This document shows positions 18,094 through 27,505 of a stretch of DNA of 64,000 nt, piece by piece; the stretch's first letter is position 1, and each line of letters opens with the position of its first letter. The notes under the pieces were generated by a model. It was not told the DNA's origin. It did not search any database and saw nothing but the letters and a program-made list of their open reading frames with translations. The translations under genes and the position numbers were made by a program. This stretch comes from Bacillus shivajii (GTDB taxonomy: Bacteria > Bacillota > Bacilli > Bacillales > Salisediminibacteriaceae): assembly GCF_020519665.1 (NCBI RefSeq), contig NZ_CP084703.1:4092001-4156000 (forward strand), read 5' to 3'.

Positions 18094-19245
18094 TCAGTCA
18101 TAAAGTAAATATGGCTTTCTTTTTTCTTCAAACTGCTTTGCTTCTTCTCCCTTCCCACGAATCCAATTCACTAGTGAATCACCACGGTCACCTAGCCTTC
18201 TAACTTGATCGGTACCGCTAATAAGATCAATAAAATAACGTCCATTAATCGGAGCTGTCCATTGAAATTTATCTCTGTATAAGACAACAAGTGAATCGAT
18301 GAGGCCTAATGATGTTTCAATAGGCTCAAATTCGTCTTCATTGTAAATGTGAAGGTCGAGTCCATAGCAAACTTCCCCTTGATACTTTGATATAAGTGGG
18401 GTGAATGTAACCGGTCGTACTTGTACTCCTGGTAGGGCGAGTTTTTCAAATTCTGCTCTCCATTTATACGCATCGATCCATGGTGCACCGATCCATTTAA
18501 AAGGAGCTGTTGTTCCACGACCTTCGGAAACGTTCGTTCCTTCGAAAAAACACGTTCCAGGGTAAAGTGCCGACATCGTCTTTCCAGTTGCATTTGGTGA
18601 GGGCATAATCCAAGGTAAACCGGTATCATCATACGACATGGTTCGCTTCCACCCTTCCATCGTCACAACAGTTAATCTCACATTCATGTTCAACTCACGA
18701 TTGAAGTATTGTGCAAGTTCTCCAACTGTCATGCCATGTCTAATCGGTAAACCATACTTTCCAACAAACGATTCAAATTGAGGATCCACGATATTACCTG
18801 TTACAGTCGCCCCATTAATTGGGTTCGGACGATCCAGGACGTATACTTCAATTCCCCGCTTCCCCGCTTCCTCCATGCAATATGCGAGCGTGTAAATGTA
18901 TGTATAAAAGCGGACACCGAGGTCTTGAATATCAAAAATAAGAACGTCAATCTCTTTTAGCATCTCACTTGTCGGACGTTTTTGTTTACCGTAAAGGCTA
19001 TATACCGGAATATTCGTTCGTGCATCTACTTGATTTTCAACTGTTTGTCCAGCTGCTACATCACCTCGAACTCCATGTTCTGGTGCGAAAATCGCTTTTA
19101 CGTTAAATCCAAGTTCAACTAGCATGTCTAAACTAAGGTGGAGATTACGATCAACAGATGTGTGGTTCATTATTAAGCCTATTTTTTTCCCTTTAAGTAC
19201 ATGTTCCTTCTCTTCAATGAGACGATCTAATCCTGTTTTCACCAT
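18094..19245 (-). CDS. namZ: Exo-beta-N-acetylmuramidase NamZ (DUF1343), no signal peptide
   Basis: Releases MurNAc from the non-reducing end of peptide-free glycan fragments. The protein matches DUF1343/YbbC: GKKIGLIMNHTSVDRN, FAPEHGVRGDVAAGQ, IPVYSLYGKQKRPT, FDIQDLGVRFYTYI, VLDRPNPI and the C-terminal DSLVNWIRG. B. subtilis NamZ is secreted. This protein starts directly with the catalytic domain and shows no leader, so a cytoplasmic location is inferred. The start was placed at ATG 19245 because GAGAGGG lies at good distance; the alternative GTG 19254 overlaps that site. The gene overlaps or abuts the kinase gene at 19251, indicating one operon. Confidence 0.9.
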   Translation of the reverse strand: MVKTGLDRLIEEKEHVLKGKKIGLIMNHTSVDRNLHLSLDMLVELGFNVKAIFAPEHGVRGDVAAGQTVENQVDARTNIPVYSLYGKQKRPTSEMLKEIDVLIFDIQDLGVRFYTYIYTLAYCMEEAGKRGIEVYVLDRPNPINGATVTGNIVDPQFESFVGKYGLPIRHGMTVGELAQYFNRELNMNVRLTVVTMEGWKRTMSYDDTGLPWIMPSPNATGKTMSALYPGTCFFEGTNVSEGRGTTAPFKWIGAPWIDAYKWRAEFEKLALPGVQVRPVTFTPLISKYQGEVCYGLDLHIYNEDEFEPIETSLGLIDSLVVLYRDKFQWTAPINGRYFIDLISGTDQVRRLGDRGDSLVNWIRGKGEEAKQFEEKRKPYLLYD

Positions 19246-19250
19246 TTCCG

Positions 19251-20210
19251 TCACCCTCTCTTCAGCCTCGTTGCAAAATCACTCAGTCCATGATCCCCGT
19301 CCGCTTCCTTTTTTGCTGCAATAACAGCACCAACGACTGGCTCATCTTCAGCAACTTGCCAATCAGTGTCCCATCTCTCTTTTAATCGTTGTAAAAACAG
19401 TTCCTTTCTTTTCATTAGTCCACCGACGAGCACGACTGAAACAGGCGCTTGATAGCCTTCCCCAAATAACTGTGGCGTTAATGTTTTCACAGATTCGGCT
19501 ATATCAGCACTTGCTTGATCGACAAGTTCATTCGCCTCAACGTTTCCACGTGTCGCTTCGTCTAATATAAGTGGTGCAAGAGACGCGATGTTTTCACGAG
19601 ATCTTTCCTTGTCATAAATAAGGGGAATAAGATTTTTCGGCTCAATGACTCCGAAATGTTTTAGAATCAATGATGATAAAGGAGTTAATGGTAATCCATC
19701 GTCACTCTCGTGAAAAAGACGCTTTAATGCTGCTAAGCCTATTCCATATCCACTGCCAGAATGGTCAAGTAAAAATCCCCAACCACCAACACGCTTTTCT
19801 TCACCTTTTTCATTGACCCCAAACGTAAGGGACCCTGTCCCTGCAATATTCACAATCCCGGGATTGCCGTTTGTGCCTGAATAAAGCGCTGTGATTGCAT
19901 CATGAGAAATTGTGATGACTGTCTTTGTACTTGTTGCTTCTCTAAAAATCTTAATTATCCGATCTTCATTCGTAAGGCGAGAATACCCAGACATCCCTAC
20001 GAATATTGTTTTTACGTGAAGAAAATTAATGTTTGGTGAACCTCTCAACTGATCTAGTAAACGTTGAAATCTTATTTCAATGGTTTCTGTACTCACAGTC
20101 GTTGGGTTCGTTGCTCCTTCAATAGCTTCACAGAGTTGATTGCCTTGTTCATCACAAAGAAGTGCCGCAGTCTTCGTCCCACCACCATCGATCCCAATAT
20201 AATACATCAT
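19251..20210 (-). CDS. BadF/BcrA-family amino-sugar kinase (GlcNAc/MurNAc kinase-like)
   Basis: A 319-residue ASKHA-fold kinase. The N-terminal phosphate loop reads YYIGIDGGGTKTAALL, the second nucleotide motif is VNIAGTGSLTFG, and GGWGFLLDHSGSGYGIG and VVLVGGLMKRKE follow. The family includes N-acetylglucosamine kinases and clostridial MurK, which phosphorylates both GlcNAc and MurNAc. In this cluster it would convert the sugars freed by NagZ and NamZ to 6-phosphates, MurNAc-6-phosphate then going to MurQ. The stop overlaps the upstream region of namZ. A good promoter lies at 20267-20295. Confidence 0.87.
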   Translation of the reverse strand: MMYYIGIDGGGTKTAALLCDEQGNQLCEAIEGATNPTTVSTETIEIRFQRLLDQLRGSPNINFLHVKTIFVGMSGYSRLTNEDRIIKIFREATSTKTVITISHDAITALYSGTNGNPGIVNIAGTGSLTFGVNEKGEEKRVGGWGFLLDHSGSGYGIGLAALKRLFHESDDGLPLTPLSSLILKHFGVIEPKNLIPLIYDKERSRENIASLAPLILDEATRGNVEANELVDQASADIAESVKTLTPQLFGEGYQAPVSVVLVGGLMKRKELFLQRLKERWDTDWQVAEDEPVVGAVIAAKKEADGDHGLSDFATRLKRG

Positions 20211-20266
20211 CTTCCCCCTTTCTTGTCATCCTTTATTCTACTTTGGTGAAATTTTATTTTATGTTA

Positions 20267-20295
20267 ATTGTATTGTTTGTGTAATTTATTTTCAA
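20267..20295 (-). promoter_or_regulatory. SigA-type promoter of the kinase-namZ unit
   Basis: Minus strand: -35 TTGAAA (20290-20295), a 17-base spacer, and -10 TACAAT (20267-20272), about 57 bases before the kinase start. Confidence 0.6.
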
Positions 20296-20310
20296 GTTTA
20301 TTTATGGATA

Positions 20311-20339
20311 AGTGCTAGGCACAGAAGATACCTAGCACT
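20311..20339 (-). terminator. Hairpin between the amiE-like and kinase genes
   Basis: AGTGCTAGG (20311-20319) and CCTAGCACT (20331-20339) form a perfect 9-bp stem without a T-run. The arms are variants of the GTGCCWGGCAC dispersed motif. It could end transcripts from the amiE-like gene. Confidence 0.45.
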
Positions 20340-20468
20340 CTATTACGGCTTTATAAATTATGCTTCATGACGTGAAATTTTCTCGTAATCTGAAATACTA
20401 ACTTTTTGTATAAGTGAGCCACTGGAGTTTTTGCACCTGTCCATAAAAAACAAGCATTATGTAGTCCT

Positions 20469-20680
20469 TCCTGTTTCATCTGGGGGATCCTTTGATGGAA
20501 ACGTTGATCATTGCACGTGACCCTGAAAAAAAGGTTGCCGCCTTTGCTGTTTATGGAGCTTATGAAGGGGTCTGGAACGCTTTGATCCATTCGGTGTTGA
20601 TGAAAATCAACGTGGTAAAGGACTAGGGAAAGTCATTTTAGCAAAGACACTCGGTACTGCAAAATCCCTTCTCTTATCAC
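20469..20680 (+). pseudogene. Remnant of a GNAT acetyltransferase gene
   Basis: The plus strand encodes GDPLMETLIIARDPEKK and then VAAFAVYGAYEG in one frame (about 20484-20568). After a frameshift near 20570 it encodes RFDPFGVDENQRGKGLGK followed by VILAKTL in another frame. RGKGLG is the GNAT acetyl-CoA loop and the context resembles the second domain of the intact gene at 17041. There is no full-length frame and no start context. The fragment lies in the gap between the amiE-like and kinase genes in opposite orientation, so it is a decayed insertion or the leftover of an older gene. Confidence 0.6.
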
Positions 20681-21792
20681 GCTGCTTTTACAAGGTTATG
20701 AAATTGCTCACGAATTGTTTTCATATCAATGTCTCGACCGTAGTGAACTCGGTTTGTTAAAAGTATGACACCAATTTCATCAGCAGGATCAAACCACATG
20801 CTTGTCCCTGTAAAACCTGTATGCCCGTATGATTCATCAGAGAAATGTATTCCTGATGCATCGAATGAATCATTCTTTAACACCCAGCCTAAGCCTCGAT
20901 TACCATTTTGTGTTTTCGTATAATTTTTTGTTGCTAGGTTAATTGTTGCTTCTGATAAGATTTCACGCCCTTTGTAAGCGTCATCATTTGTAATCATGAT
21001 TAAATAACGAGAGAGGTCTGTAGCAGTTGTGAATAAACCGGCATGACCACTCACCCCGTTTAACACCCGTGCTGTTTCATCATGTACTTGTCCCCACACC
21101 CATTTTGACTGTTCTTTATCATATTCTGTCATTGCGATTCGATGTTTTTGTTTTTCGCTTGGGCAAAAGCAGCTCTCAGTCATGTCTAAAGGCTGAAATA
21201 TTTCATCTGAGGCGAGTTGTTGGAAGCTTTTCCCCGTTACTGTTTCAATAATTTTTGATAGTAAAATAAAGCCGAAATCACTGTATAGCACCGTTTCACC
21301 AACGGGATTTTCCATTGCTGATTCGTAAATGTATTGGAAAATATCTTCTTTCTTCCAACCATGAACACTCTTTTTTATATGTGTCTTCATTCCTGAGGTA
21401 TGGGTTAATAAATGCTCGATTGTTATCTGGTTTTTCTCATCCGTGTCAAACTGTGGTATAAACGTTGCTACTCGATCACCTAAATGAAGTTCACCTTGCT
21501 CAATCAGCTTTAAAGTTAAAGGTAATGTTACACAAACTTTCGTTAACGAAGCAGCATCGAACATCGTTTTCATATCTACTTTAAGGCTTTCTTTCTCTAC
21601 GCTAGTCATTGCATCAGGATCTTTAATGTAGCCAGTATAAAACGTTGCCAAGTTTCGTCCCTTTTGGGTAATAACCGCTGTCGCACCTGAAAACTGTTTC
21701 TCGATTCGTTTTGATTCTAAATAGTGAAAAGCTTTCATTAGCCGATCCTCATTCAGATGGGAATCTCCGAAATTTTCAAACTGAACATTCAC
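20677..21792 (-). CDS. Beta-lactamase-fold serine hydrolase, AmiE (YbbE)-like, no signal peptide
   Basis: A 371-residue serine hydrolase. Active-site motifs are Ser82-Leu-Thr-Lys85 (SxxK), Tyr170-Ser-Asp (YSD) and GHTGFTG near the C-terminus. B. subtilis AmiE (YbbE) from the mur operon has this fold and removes peptides from MurNAc as a secreted amidase. Here the protein starts without a hydrophobic leader, so it should be cytoplasmic. The start is GTG 21792 after AAAGGGAAGTGG; the 13-residue upstream extension contains that ribosome binding site and is unlikely to be translated. The fold is also used by esterases and DD-peptidases, so the amidase role rests on context. Confidence 0.78.
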   Translation of the reverse strand: MNVQFENFGDSHLNEDRLMKAFHYLESKRIEKQFSGATAVITQKGRNLATFYTGYIKDPDAMTSVEKESLKVDMKTMFDAASLTKVCVTLPLTLKLIEQGELHLGDRVATFIPQFDTDEKNQITIEHLLTHTSGMKTHIKKSVHGWKKEDIFQYIYESAMENPVGETVLYSDFGFILLSKIIETVTGKSFQQLASDEIFQPLDMTESCFCPSEKQKHRIAMTEYDKEQSKWVWGQVHDETARVLNGVSGHAGLFTTATDLSRYLIMITNDDAYKGREILSEATINLATKNYTKTQNGNRGLGWVLKNDSFDASGIHFSDESYGHTGFTGTSMWFDPADEIGVILLTNRVHYGRDIDMKTIREQFHNLVKAA

Positions 21793-21886
21793 AATTCCAC
21801 TTCCCTTTATCAATATATTTGAAATTATCATAACATAATTGAAACTTCGCCGATTTAACTTCGATAGACCACCAAATATAAAAAAA

Positions 21887-21918
21887 CACCTTTATGCAAA
21901 CCAATGCATAAAGGTGCC
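21887..21918 (-). terminator. Intrinsic terminator of the penicillin acylase gene, next to dispersed GTGCCTGGCAC motifs
   Basis: Minus-strand stem TGCATAAAGGTG / CACCTTTATGCA with a TTGGTT loop, then a T-run. Immediately upstream in the transcript the segment ATAAAGGTGCCTGGCA is tandemly duplicated (about 21908-21940). Confidence 0.85.
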
Positions 21919-21939
21919 TGGCATAAAGGTGCCTGGCAC

Positions 21940-24396
21940 CTAAGGTGTGAATGTCTTTGTTTTCATGTCTTCTGCTGTTTGTTTGTTGTATATCATTGGA
22001 TAAAGATTCCCTTCTACCCATGTGTCTACTTGGTCTGCGTAGAATGGGGAGAAGAGTTGTCCGGATTGACCTGGTATAACGATATCGTACATTTCTTCTG
22101 TAGAGCTTAAGTCTGCGACGAAGCGCCAGCCTGCGCCGTGGTTGACGTTCCCGCTCTCACGATTATAGCCATTCGCTCCTGGTGTATTGGAACTTCCACC
22201 GAGTTCCCATGTGCCGACATTAAATAAATGGTTAAGTGGCCAGACAGAGGCAAGTGGATGTTCCACGGTCATTTTATGCCACTTCCCCCATTCCCAATTT
22301 GCTGCATTTGCCCCTTGAATGTTTTCCGCTCTTGTCACGACATTTGCAAACGTCATTCTAGCAAATTCCGATAGTTCGCGGTGGTATTCTTCTGACAAGT
22401 CACCGAACAGTATTTTTTCCGTATGCTCGTGAGCGTCAATAAGTGCTTTATGAACCGCCAGCTGGTTTCTGTATTCAAAGCCGAGCACCTCTTCAAATAG
22501 CTCAGGCCCTAAATCATCTTTCCATAAGTTCCAGACGAAAGCGGCTCCAGATTCGGGTGCTTCGACATAATCCCAGCTTGCCATCATCTCGTAGACTTCT
22601 TTTTCAAGTGCAGTCAACGTCCCCCCTTGCTCTCCTATTACTTCAAGTAATACAGGTAAGAGTGAGCGCGCTTGTGTATTTAAAAAGTCGACTTGCATCT
22701 CTTTCATATCTTCTACGGTAAACAGTTCTCCAGCAGCGATTTGGGTTTGGATCAATTCATCGAGACGCTCTGCACGATAAGGATGGAATGACCTTCCGAT
22801 TTCATACGCATAATCATCATCAACAGGTTTGTTGTTCGCTGTCATGATGTACCCTTGTTCTGGATTCATCAATTGTGGAAGCTCCTCTGGTTCAATAAAA
22901 CCTTGCCATTGATAATCAGGGTCCCAACCTGGTACAGGGAGCATCCCATTCGATTTTTCCCGAACTGGCAATCTCGCTTGTCCGCGGTAACCGATGTTTC
23001 CATCACGATCTGCAAATACCCAGCTAAGTGCAGGAGTGACAAAGTTATCAAGGCCTGCCAAAAATTCATCAGCGTTTTGTGCGCGGTTCAGCTTTAACAC
23101 ACCATTTAACTCTTCCCCTGCTTCTCTTCCTGTCCAACGTAGAGACATCGCTTGATAAGGGCTATCGCCGATCGTCTCACCCATTTCAAAATCTTCATCG
23201 ATGATTTGATTGATGATCGGCCCGTTTCTCGTTACTTCAACGAGCTCAACATGGGTTTCTCCATCACTTATTTCGATGACTTCTTCAATGATTTCAGCTT
23301 CTTCCCACTCACCGTCATATAAATAATGGTGTGGTTTTTCAGAGTGTCTCTGTTCTAAAAAGAGGTCTTCTTGGTCAACAGACATTGACGTAACACCCCA
23401 AGCTAACTGTTCGTTAGATCCTAAGACAACTCCTGGTACTCCTGGGACAGTAACTCCCATCGAATGAAAATCACCTTCAAGGTTGAGGTGCGTTTGATAC
23501 CAGACACTAGGTATCGCCAGGCCTAAGTGAGGATCATCTGCTACGAGTGGATAACCTGATTCTGTATACTCCCCGCTAATCGCCCAGTTGTTGCTTCCGT
23601 TAAATTCAGGAGGGGCAAAGGTCGCTAGTGCATGAAGTTCTTCTTTTGAAAACGGACTTTTCGCCTCAGCCGTTTCTTCATAAATCGTTGGGAACCGATC
23701 ATCTACGTGGTAATCAGGGATGATGTGCTCAGCATCTTCACCAAATTTTTTTACCATTAAATAATGGTCTAGTTCACTTCGGAAGTTTCCTGACAGTGTA
23801 TAGCCCATATATTTAACGACAAGCGCTGAATCTTCAGGTGTCCATGGCTCTGGTTCATAACCAAGAATCCGAAACTCAAGAGGCTGATTCCCCGCTTCAA
23901 ATGCTTCTTCCATATATGTGTTCACCCCATCGGCAAACGTATTTACCATTGTCGCTGTCTCGTCATCGAAAAGTTCAACCAATTCAGGGGCAGCTCGATG
24001 CATACCATATGTTCTAAAGAAAATATCGGTATCAAGCGCTGCTTGACCAACGACCTCAGATAATCGACCGCCTGCTAATCGACGCGTCATATCCATTTGA
24101 AAAAGTCGGTCCTGCGCTGTCACATAACCTTGAACAAAAAATAAGTCCTCGAGGTTCGTCGCATTGATTTGTGCGACACCACGTTCATCGCGAATCACTG
24201 AGACTTCATCATTTAGCTGAGTGAGTTGTTTCTCACCTTCTAAGTTTGGGAGTGGCTTTGTTGCAAACCAATATCCGAACGCTACCGCCCCAATAAGTAA
24301 AAGGAAAAGTACACCTAACAATATCGCTACAACCTTCACCCATAGCCTTTTAAAAAAAGGCCGCTTTGTTTCAGTCACCACCGTTGTATTCATCAT
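21940..24396 (-). CDS. Membrane-anchored penicillin-acylase-family (Ntn) amidohydrolase
   Basis: An 818-residue precursor. One transmembrane anchor lies at about residues 20-47. The fold is that of penicillin acylases, which self-cleave to expose the N-terminal nucleophile of the beta chain. The expected nucleophile is the Ser at about 268 in NGSNNWAISG, and DPHLGLAIPSVWYQ and LSWVFADRDGNIGYRGQA are family blocks. Substrates in the family include penicillins, cyclic lipopeptides and acyl-homoserine lactones; the natural substrate here is unknown. It is separated from the upstream cap operon by a strong terminator, so it is its own unit. Confidence 0.88.
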   Translation of the reverse strand: MMNTTVVTETKRPFFKRLWVKVVAILLGVLFLLLIGAVAFGYWFATKPLPNLEGEKQLTQLNDEVSVIRDERGVAQINATNLEDLFFVQGYVTAQDRLFQMDMTRRLAGGRLSEVVGQAALDTDIFFRTYGMHRAAPELVELFDDETATMVNTFADGVNTYMEEAFEAGNQPLEFRILGYEPEPWTPEDSALVVKYMGYTLSGNFRSELDHYLMVKKFGEDAEHIIPDYHVDDRFPTIYEETAEAKSPFSKEELHALATFAPPEFNGSNNWAISGEYTESGYPLVADDPHLGLAIPSVWYQTHLNLEGDFHSMGVTVPGVPGVVLGSNEQLAWGVTSMSVDQEDLFLEQRHSEKPHHYLYDGEWEEAEIIEEVIEISDGETHVELVEVTRNGPIINQIIDEDFEMGETIGDSPYQAMSLRWTGREAGEELNGVLKLNRAQNADEFLAGLDNFVTPALSWVFADRDGNIGYRGQARLPVREKSNGMLPVPGWDPDYQWQGFIEPEELPQLMNPEQGYIMTANNKPVDDDYAYEIGRSFHPYRAERLDELIQTQIAAGELFTVEDMKEMQVDFLNTQARSLLPVLLEVIGEQGGTLTALEKEVYEMMASWDYVEAPESGAAFVWNLWKDDLGPELFEEVLGFEYRNQLAVHKALIDAHEHTEKILFGDLSEEYHRELSEFARMTFANVVTRAENIQGANAANWEWGKWHKMTVEHPLASVWPLNHLFNVGTWELGGSSNTPGANGYNRESGNVNHGAGWRFVADLSSTEEMYDIVIPGQSGQLFSPFYADQVDTWVEGNLYPMIYNKQTAEDMKTKTFTP

Positions 24397-24510
24397 ATAT
24401 CTGCCCCTTTTTATATAAACTGACGTTTTCTGTCATTTTATACATTCGCTCAAGGGCTGCTAAACTCCTCTTTTGCTAAAACACCCCCACTTTTATTCCC
24501 AAAAAAAACA

Positions 24511-24554
24511 AAGTGCCTGGCACCTGGAATTCGATTTCCAGGTGCCAGGCGCTT
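24511..24554 (-). terminator. Strong intrinsic terminator of the cap operon
   Basis: A 19-bp stem (24511-24529 with 24536-24554, one wobble) containing GTGCCTGGCAC, followed on the minus strand by TTTGTTTTTTTT. It closes the capBCA-GGT-SGNH operon. The stem is built from the dispersed palindrome. Confidence 0.92.
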
Positions 24555-24593
24555 GGTATAAAATTGGAAACTCACCTTGTTGTTACTTCTTAT

Positions 24594-25526
24594 TTATAGC
24601 AATGGCACGATTTCTTCCCTTGCCCATCGTTCGTGCTTTGCTTCATTCGTTTCATGAACGCCATCAAACCTTCGCGTTTCTTTATAATCGGCAAAATCTA
24701 ATTGCTCAGCAATTCTTGTAAAGTCGTCATCAATCATTGTTTTGACTCGCTCAGATTCCGTCATATAAAAATGCTCAGCAGTTGTACGTTCTTTCTCATC
24801 AAGAGTGAGATCCTCATATAACGCTTCATTTAATAGCAAATATGTGAAAAAACGACCGCGCGAATCGTAAAATGCATTTAACGCATTGACTGTTTCATCG
24901 ATAAACTCCCGAACGGTAATCCCTTCTTCATGCAGAAGTCCAACATCAAAAATGACGACATCTGGTTCAAGACTTCTCAGTGCTCTAGCTGATGGGACAT
25001 ACGTTTTTTCGATTTCTCCAGGTTCATCTGTATAAAGCGGTACCGCACCCTTCCCCGTTTCCTCTGCTTCCTCGATCAACCAAATCCCCTCTTCAAATGT
25101 TTCATTCGGAAGCCTTTTTTGAAAAAAATCAGGTGGCAATACTTCGATATGGACAAATTCATGACCATAATCTGCATGTAACCAATCCATCGCTTTGTCC
25201 CGCCACATACCTTCTCCTTGATCCATTCCTGCTTCTACATAGAAAGAGGGAGAAGGCAAATAAACAACATTCAAGACTTCTTGACGCAATATGCGATGAA
25301 TAACTTTGCTCCTTAAAGGTGGAACAAGCCCTTCTGTATTTTCTCTTAATTCATTTGGAATATTTCCGTAAATCACCCAATCTTCATTATAAGTGGCCAA
25401 CTCGATCGACTCTCTTGCCGCATGAGTCAACTCATCTTCATGACGAAAAGCAAACATAAAGAAAAACACCAGTGTAAAAAAAAGTAGTGGAAAAAGTCGC
25501 CTCATCCATTTTTTTCTGTTCATCAT
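24594..25526 (-). CDS. Membrane-anchored SGNH-like protein at the end of the cap operon
   Basis: A 310-residue protein with a single N-terminal anchor (about residues 8-27). The C-terminus contains DGVHETNEAKHERWA (about 288), which matches the Asp-x-x-His block V of SGNH hydrolases. PDVVIFDVGLLHEEG and VVYLPSPSFYVEAG may correspond to other blocks, but no classical GDS motif is obvious. It follows the CapD-type gene after only five bases, so it belongs to the poly-gamma-glutamate operon and should act outside the membrane. Processing, anchoring or modifying the polymer is a possibility, not a demonstrated role. Confidence 0.65.
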   Translation of the reverse strand: MMNRKKWMRRLFPLLFFTLVFFFMFAFRHEDELTHAARESIELATYNEDWVIYGNIPNELRENTEGLVPPLRSKVIHRILRQEVLNVVYLPSPSFYVEAGMDQGEGMWRDKAMDWLHADYGHEFVHIEVLPPDFFQKRLPNETFEEGIWLIEEAEETGKGAVPLYTDEPGEIEKTYVPSARALRSLEPDVVIFDVGLLHEEGITVREFIDETVNALNAFYDSRGRFFTYLLLNEALYEDLTLDEKERTTAEHFYMTESERVKTMIDDDFTRIAEQLDFADYKETRRFDGVHETNEAKHERWAREEIVPLL

Positions 25527-25531
25527 TGCTG

Positions 25532-27499
25532 TTAATCCCCTTCATAGGACCGCGCACCAACGATATCGGAGTCCCAAGAACCTCCTCTACGAGGGTCTGC
25601 TTCTCCGGAAATTTGTCTATTTACGACATCATGGATTAACGTCTGGATTCCTCCGAAATACATCGCACCTCTCTCGACAGAGATCGGATAACCCCGCTCT
25701 TGCAAGCCTTGTCTTAATAGTTCATAATGCTCGCGATCCCTTAATTTCGATTCCACCCTTACTTCATATTGTTGGTTTGTTTCGTTAAAATCATACTGGA
25801 ACCGAGGGATGCTTATTGCTTGCGCGAGGTCCATTCCGTGCAGATTGTCATACATTAACACTTGTGCCATCATCATCGGAATTCTCGCTCCACCAGGAGA
25901 ACCTAATCCAATCACTTCTTCTGTTTCGCCACCATTATTTTTCACTAAAATAGCTGGAGTCATAAAGCTTCGCGGTCTTCTTCCTGGAGCTGGTTCATTA
26001 ATCGATCCTTCTGTTTGGCTGAAGTTACTTAACTGATCATTTAAGAAAAAGCCACGATGATACACACCTGAACCAAAAAAGTTACTAAGTGTATGCGTCG
26101 CTGAAACCATTCTTCCTTCAGTATCAATGACAACGAAATGTGTCGTATTATTATGCTGCTTTAATTCTGACCTAGCGTCATAGTATGGATGAGCACTCGC
26201 GAATAGAGACTCTACACCTTTTTTTGGCCGAAAGAATGATTCAGTTCCTTCTTCCGTCAGTTCATCATCATCTTGGAAAAATTGACGCTGTCTCTCCTCT
26301 AATGCATCTCGCCACTGGCTAACAAGCTGATCCGCATACTCACGCGTTACAATCTCTTCAGCAAGGACCGCCGCTTCTTGAGACGTATTCGGATCACCAA
26401 TATTTAAAAGCCTGTCTCGGTACGTCAAATCATTGACAGCAAGCATTTTTTCCATAAAATTAAGATCGTCTTCCACAATTGCAGGATCAAACATTTCTTG
26501 AAGGTCACGCTCTTCAACCGCTTCTTCCTCTTCGATATTAAAAAAGTTTAACGTATGATCATCCATATCTAGCGCTTCAGCCATATGGAGCGCTTGAACA
26601 AGTACCGGACCTGCTAATGGTGGAGGTGCCGCATAAACGTCATATTCCTGAAACGCCCCAACAGAAGGTGTCTGATTCGTCAACACTTCATATTGCTCGA
26701 AATCCTCCGTCGTTAAGCTGTTAAACCTCGCGACCATCTCAGGGGCAAATTCGTTGTAAAAATAATCTTCAAAGCCAAATTCACTAATTTCCTCGAGAGT
26801 TTCCGCCAATTCATTTTGAACTAAAATATCTCCTTCTTGAAGGAAGCGGTTCTCCGGGAAAAAGTGCGGAATATCTGCGTGGTGAAGTCGATTTTGCGCA
26901 AAGTAAAAACGTTCGGCTAAATACGTATCAACCGTAAAGCCATCATTCGCTCGATCAATCGCTGCTTCTACTAGAAGCTCTTCATCAAGTGTCGCGTACT
27001 CTTCATGCAAATACGCCATCCCTTTTAAAAAACCTGGCACCCCAAAATATTGTCCATTTAGAAGTTTTGCTTCATTTTGAGCAATCACGTATTGATTATT
27101 TTCATCTTCAACTGGCTCTTGAAGCTGTAATGGTGCGGTCTCACGATAATCGATATATTCTATTTGGTTTTCGGCTTCATCGGTTGTAGGGTCATAAATT
27201 AACATAGAACCTCCCCCACCGATTCCAGACCCATAAGGCTCTACAACACCTAGCATGAAAGAGATCGCAATAGCAGCATCAACGGCGTTTCCTCCATTTC
27301 GCATCACATCAAGACCAACTTCAACTGCATGCGGATTTGCCGCACTTACAGCAACACCATTAATCGATGACGTATATGAAAGTTCACGAGTCTCTTCAAC
27401 ACCTTCTTCTTCTTGAGGCGACACTTCAATCACTGCAGCAATAACAAAAACGAGAATTAACGGAAGTCCAATAATGTTTGTCCATCTTCTAAGCCACAT
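25532..27499 (-). CDS. Gamma-glutamyltransferase / CapD-type poly-gamma-glutamate transpeptidase
   Basis: A 655-residue Ntn-hydrolase precursor with an N-terminal membrane anchor (about 8-24). The large-subunit motif MRNGGNAVDAAIAISFMLGVVEPYGSGIGGGG is split by autocleavage chemistry later in the chain: the nucleophile is the first Thr (about 452) of NTTHFVVID, and LNDQLSNFS and GSPGGARIP complete the site. CapD in Bacillus anthracis cleaves poly-gamma-glutamate and links it to peptidoglycan; B. subtilis-type GGT degrades it. Position seven bases after capA supports a capsule-linked job, either anchoring or release. Confidence 0.9.
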   Translation of the reverse strand: MWLRRWTNIIGLPLILVFVIAAVIEVSPQEEEGVEETRELSYTSSINGVAVSAANPHAVEVGLDVMRNGGNAVDAAIAISFMLGVVEPYGSGIGGGGSMLIYDPTTDEAENQIEYIDYRETAPLQLQEPVEDENNQYVIAQNEAKLLNGQYFGVPGFLKGMAYLHEEYATLDEELLVEAAIDRANDGFTVDTYLAERFYFAQNRLHHADIPHFFPENRFLQEGDILVQNELAETLEEISEFGFEDYFYNEFAPEMVARFNSLTTEDFEQYEVLTNQTPSVGAFQEYDVYAAPPPLAGPVLVQALHMAEALDMDDHTLNFFNIEEEEAVEERDLQEMFDPAIVEDDLNFMEKMLAVNDLTYRDRLLNIGDPNTSQEAAVLAEEIVTREYADQLVSQWRDALEERQRQFFQDDDELTEEGTESFFRPKKGVESLFASAHPYYDARSELKQHNNTTHFVVIDTEGRMVSATHTLSNFFGSGVYHRGFFLNDQLSNFSQTEGSINEPAPGRRPRSFMTPAILVKNNGGETEEVIGLGSPGGARIPMMMAQVLMYDNLHGMDLAQAISIPRFQYDFNETNQQYEVRVESKLRDREHYELLRQGLQERGYPISVERGAMYFGGIQTLIHDVVNRQISGEADPRRGGSWDSDIVGARSYEGD

Positions 27500-27505
27500 G
27501 ACAAG

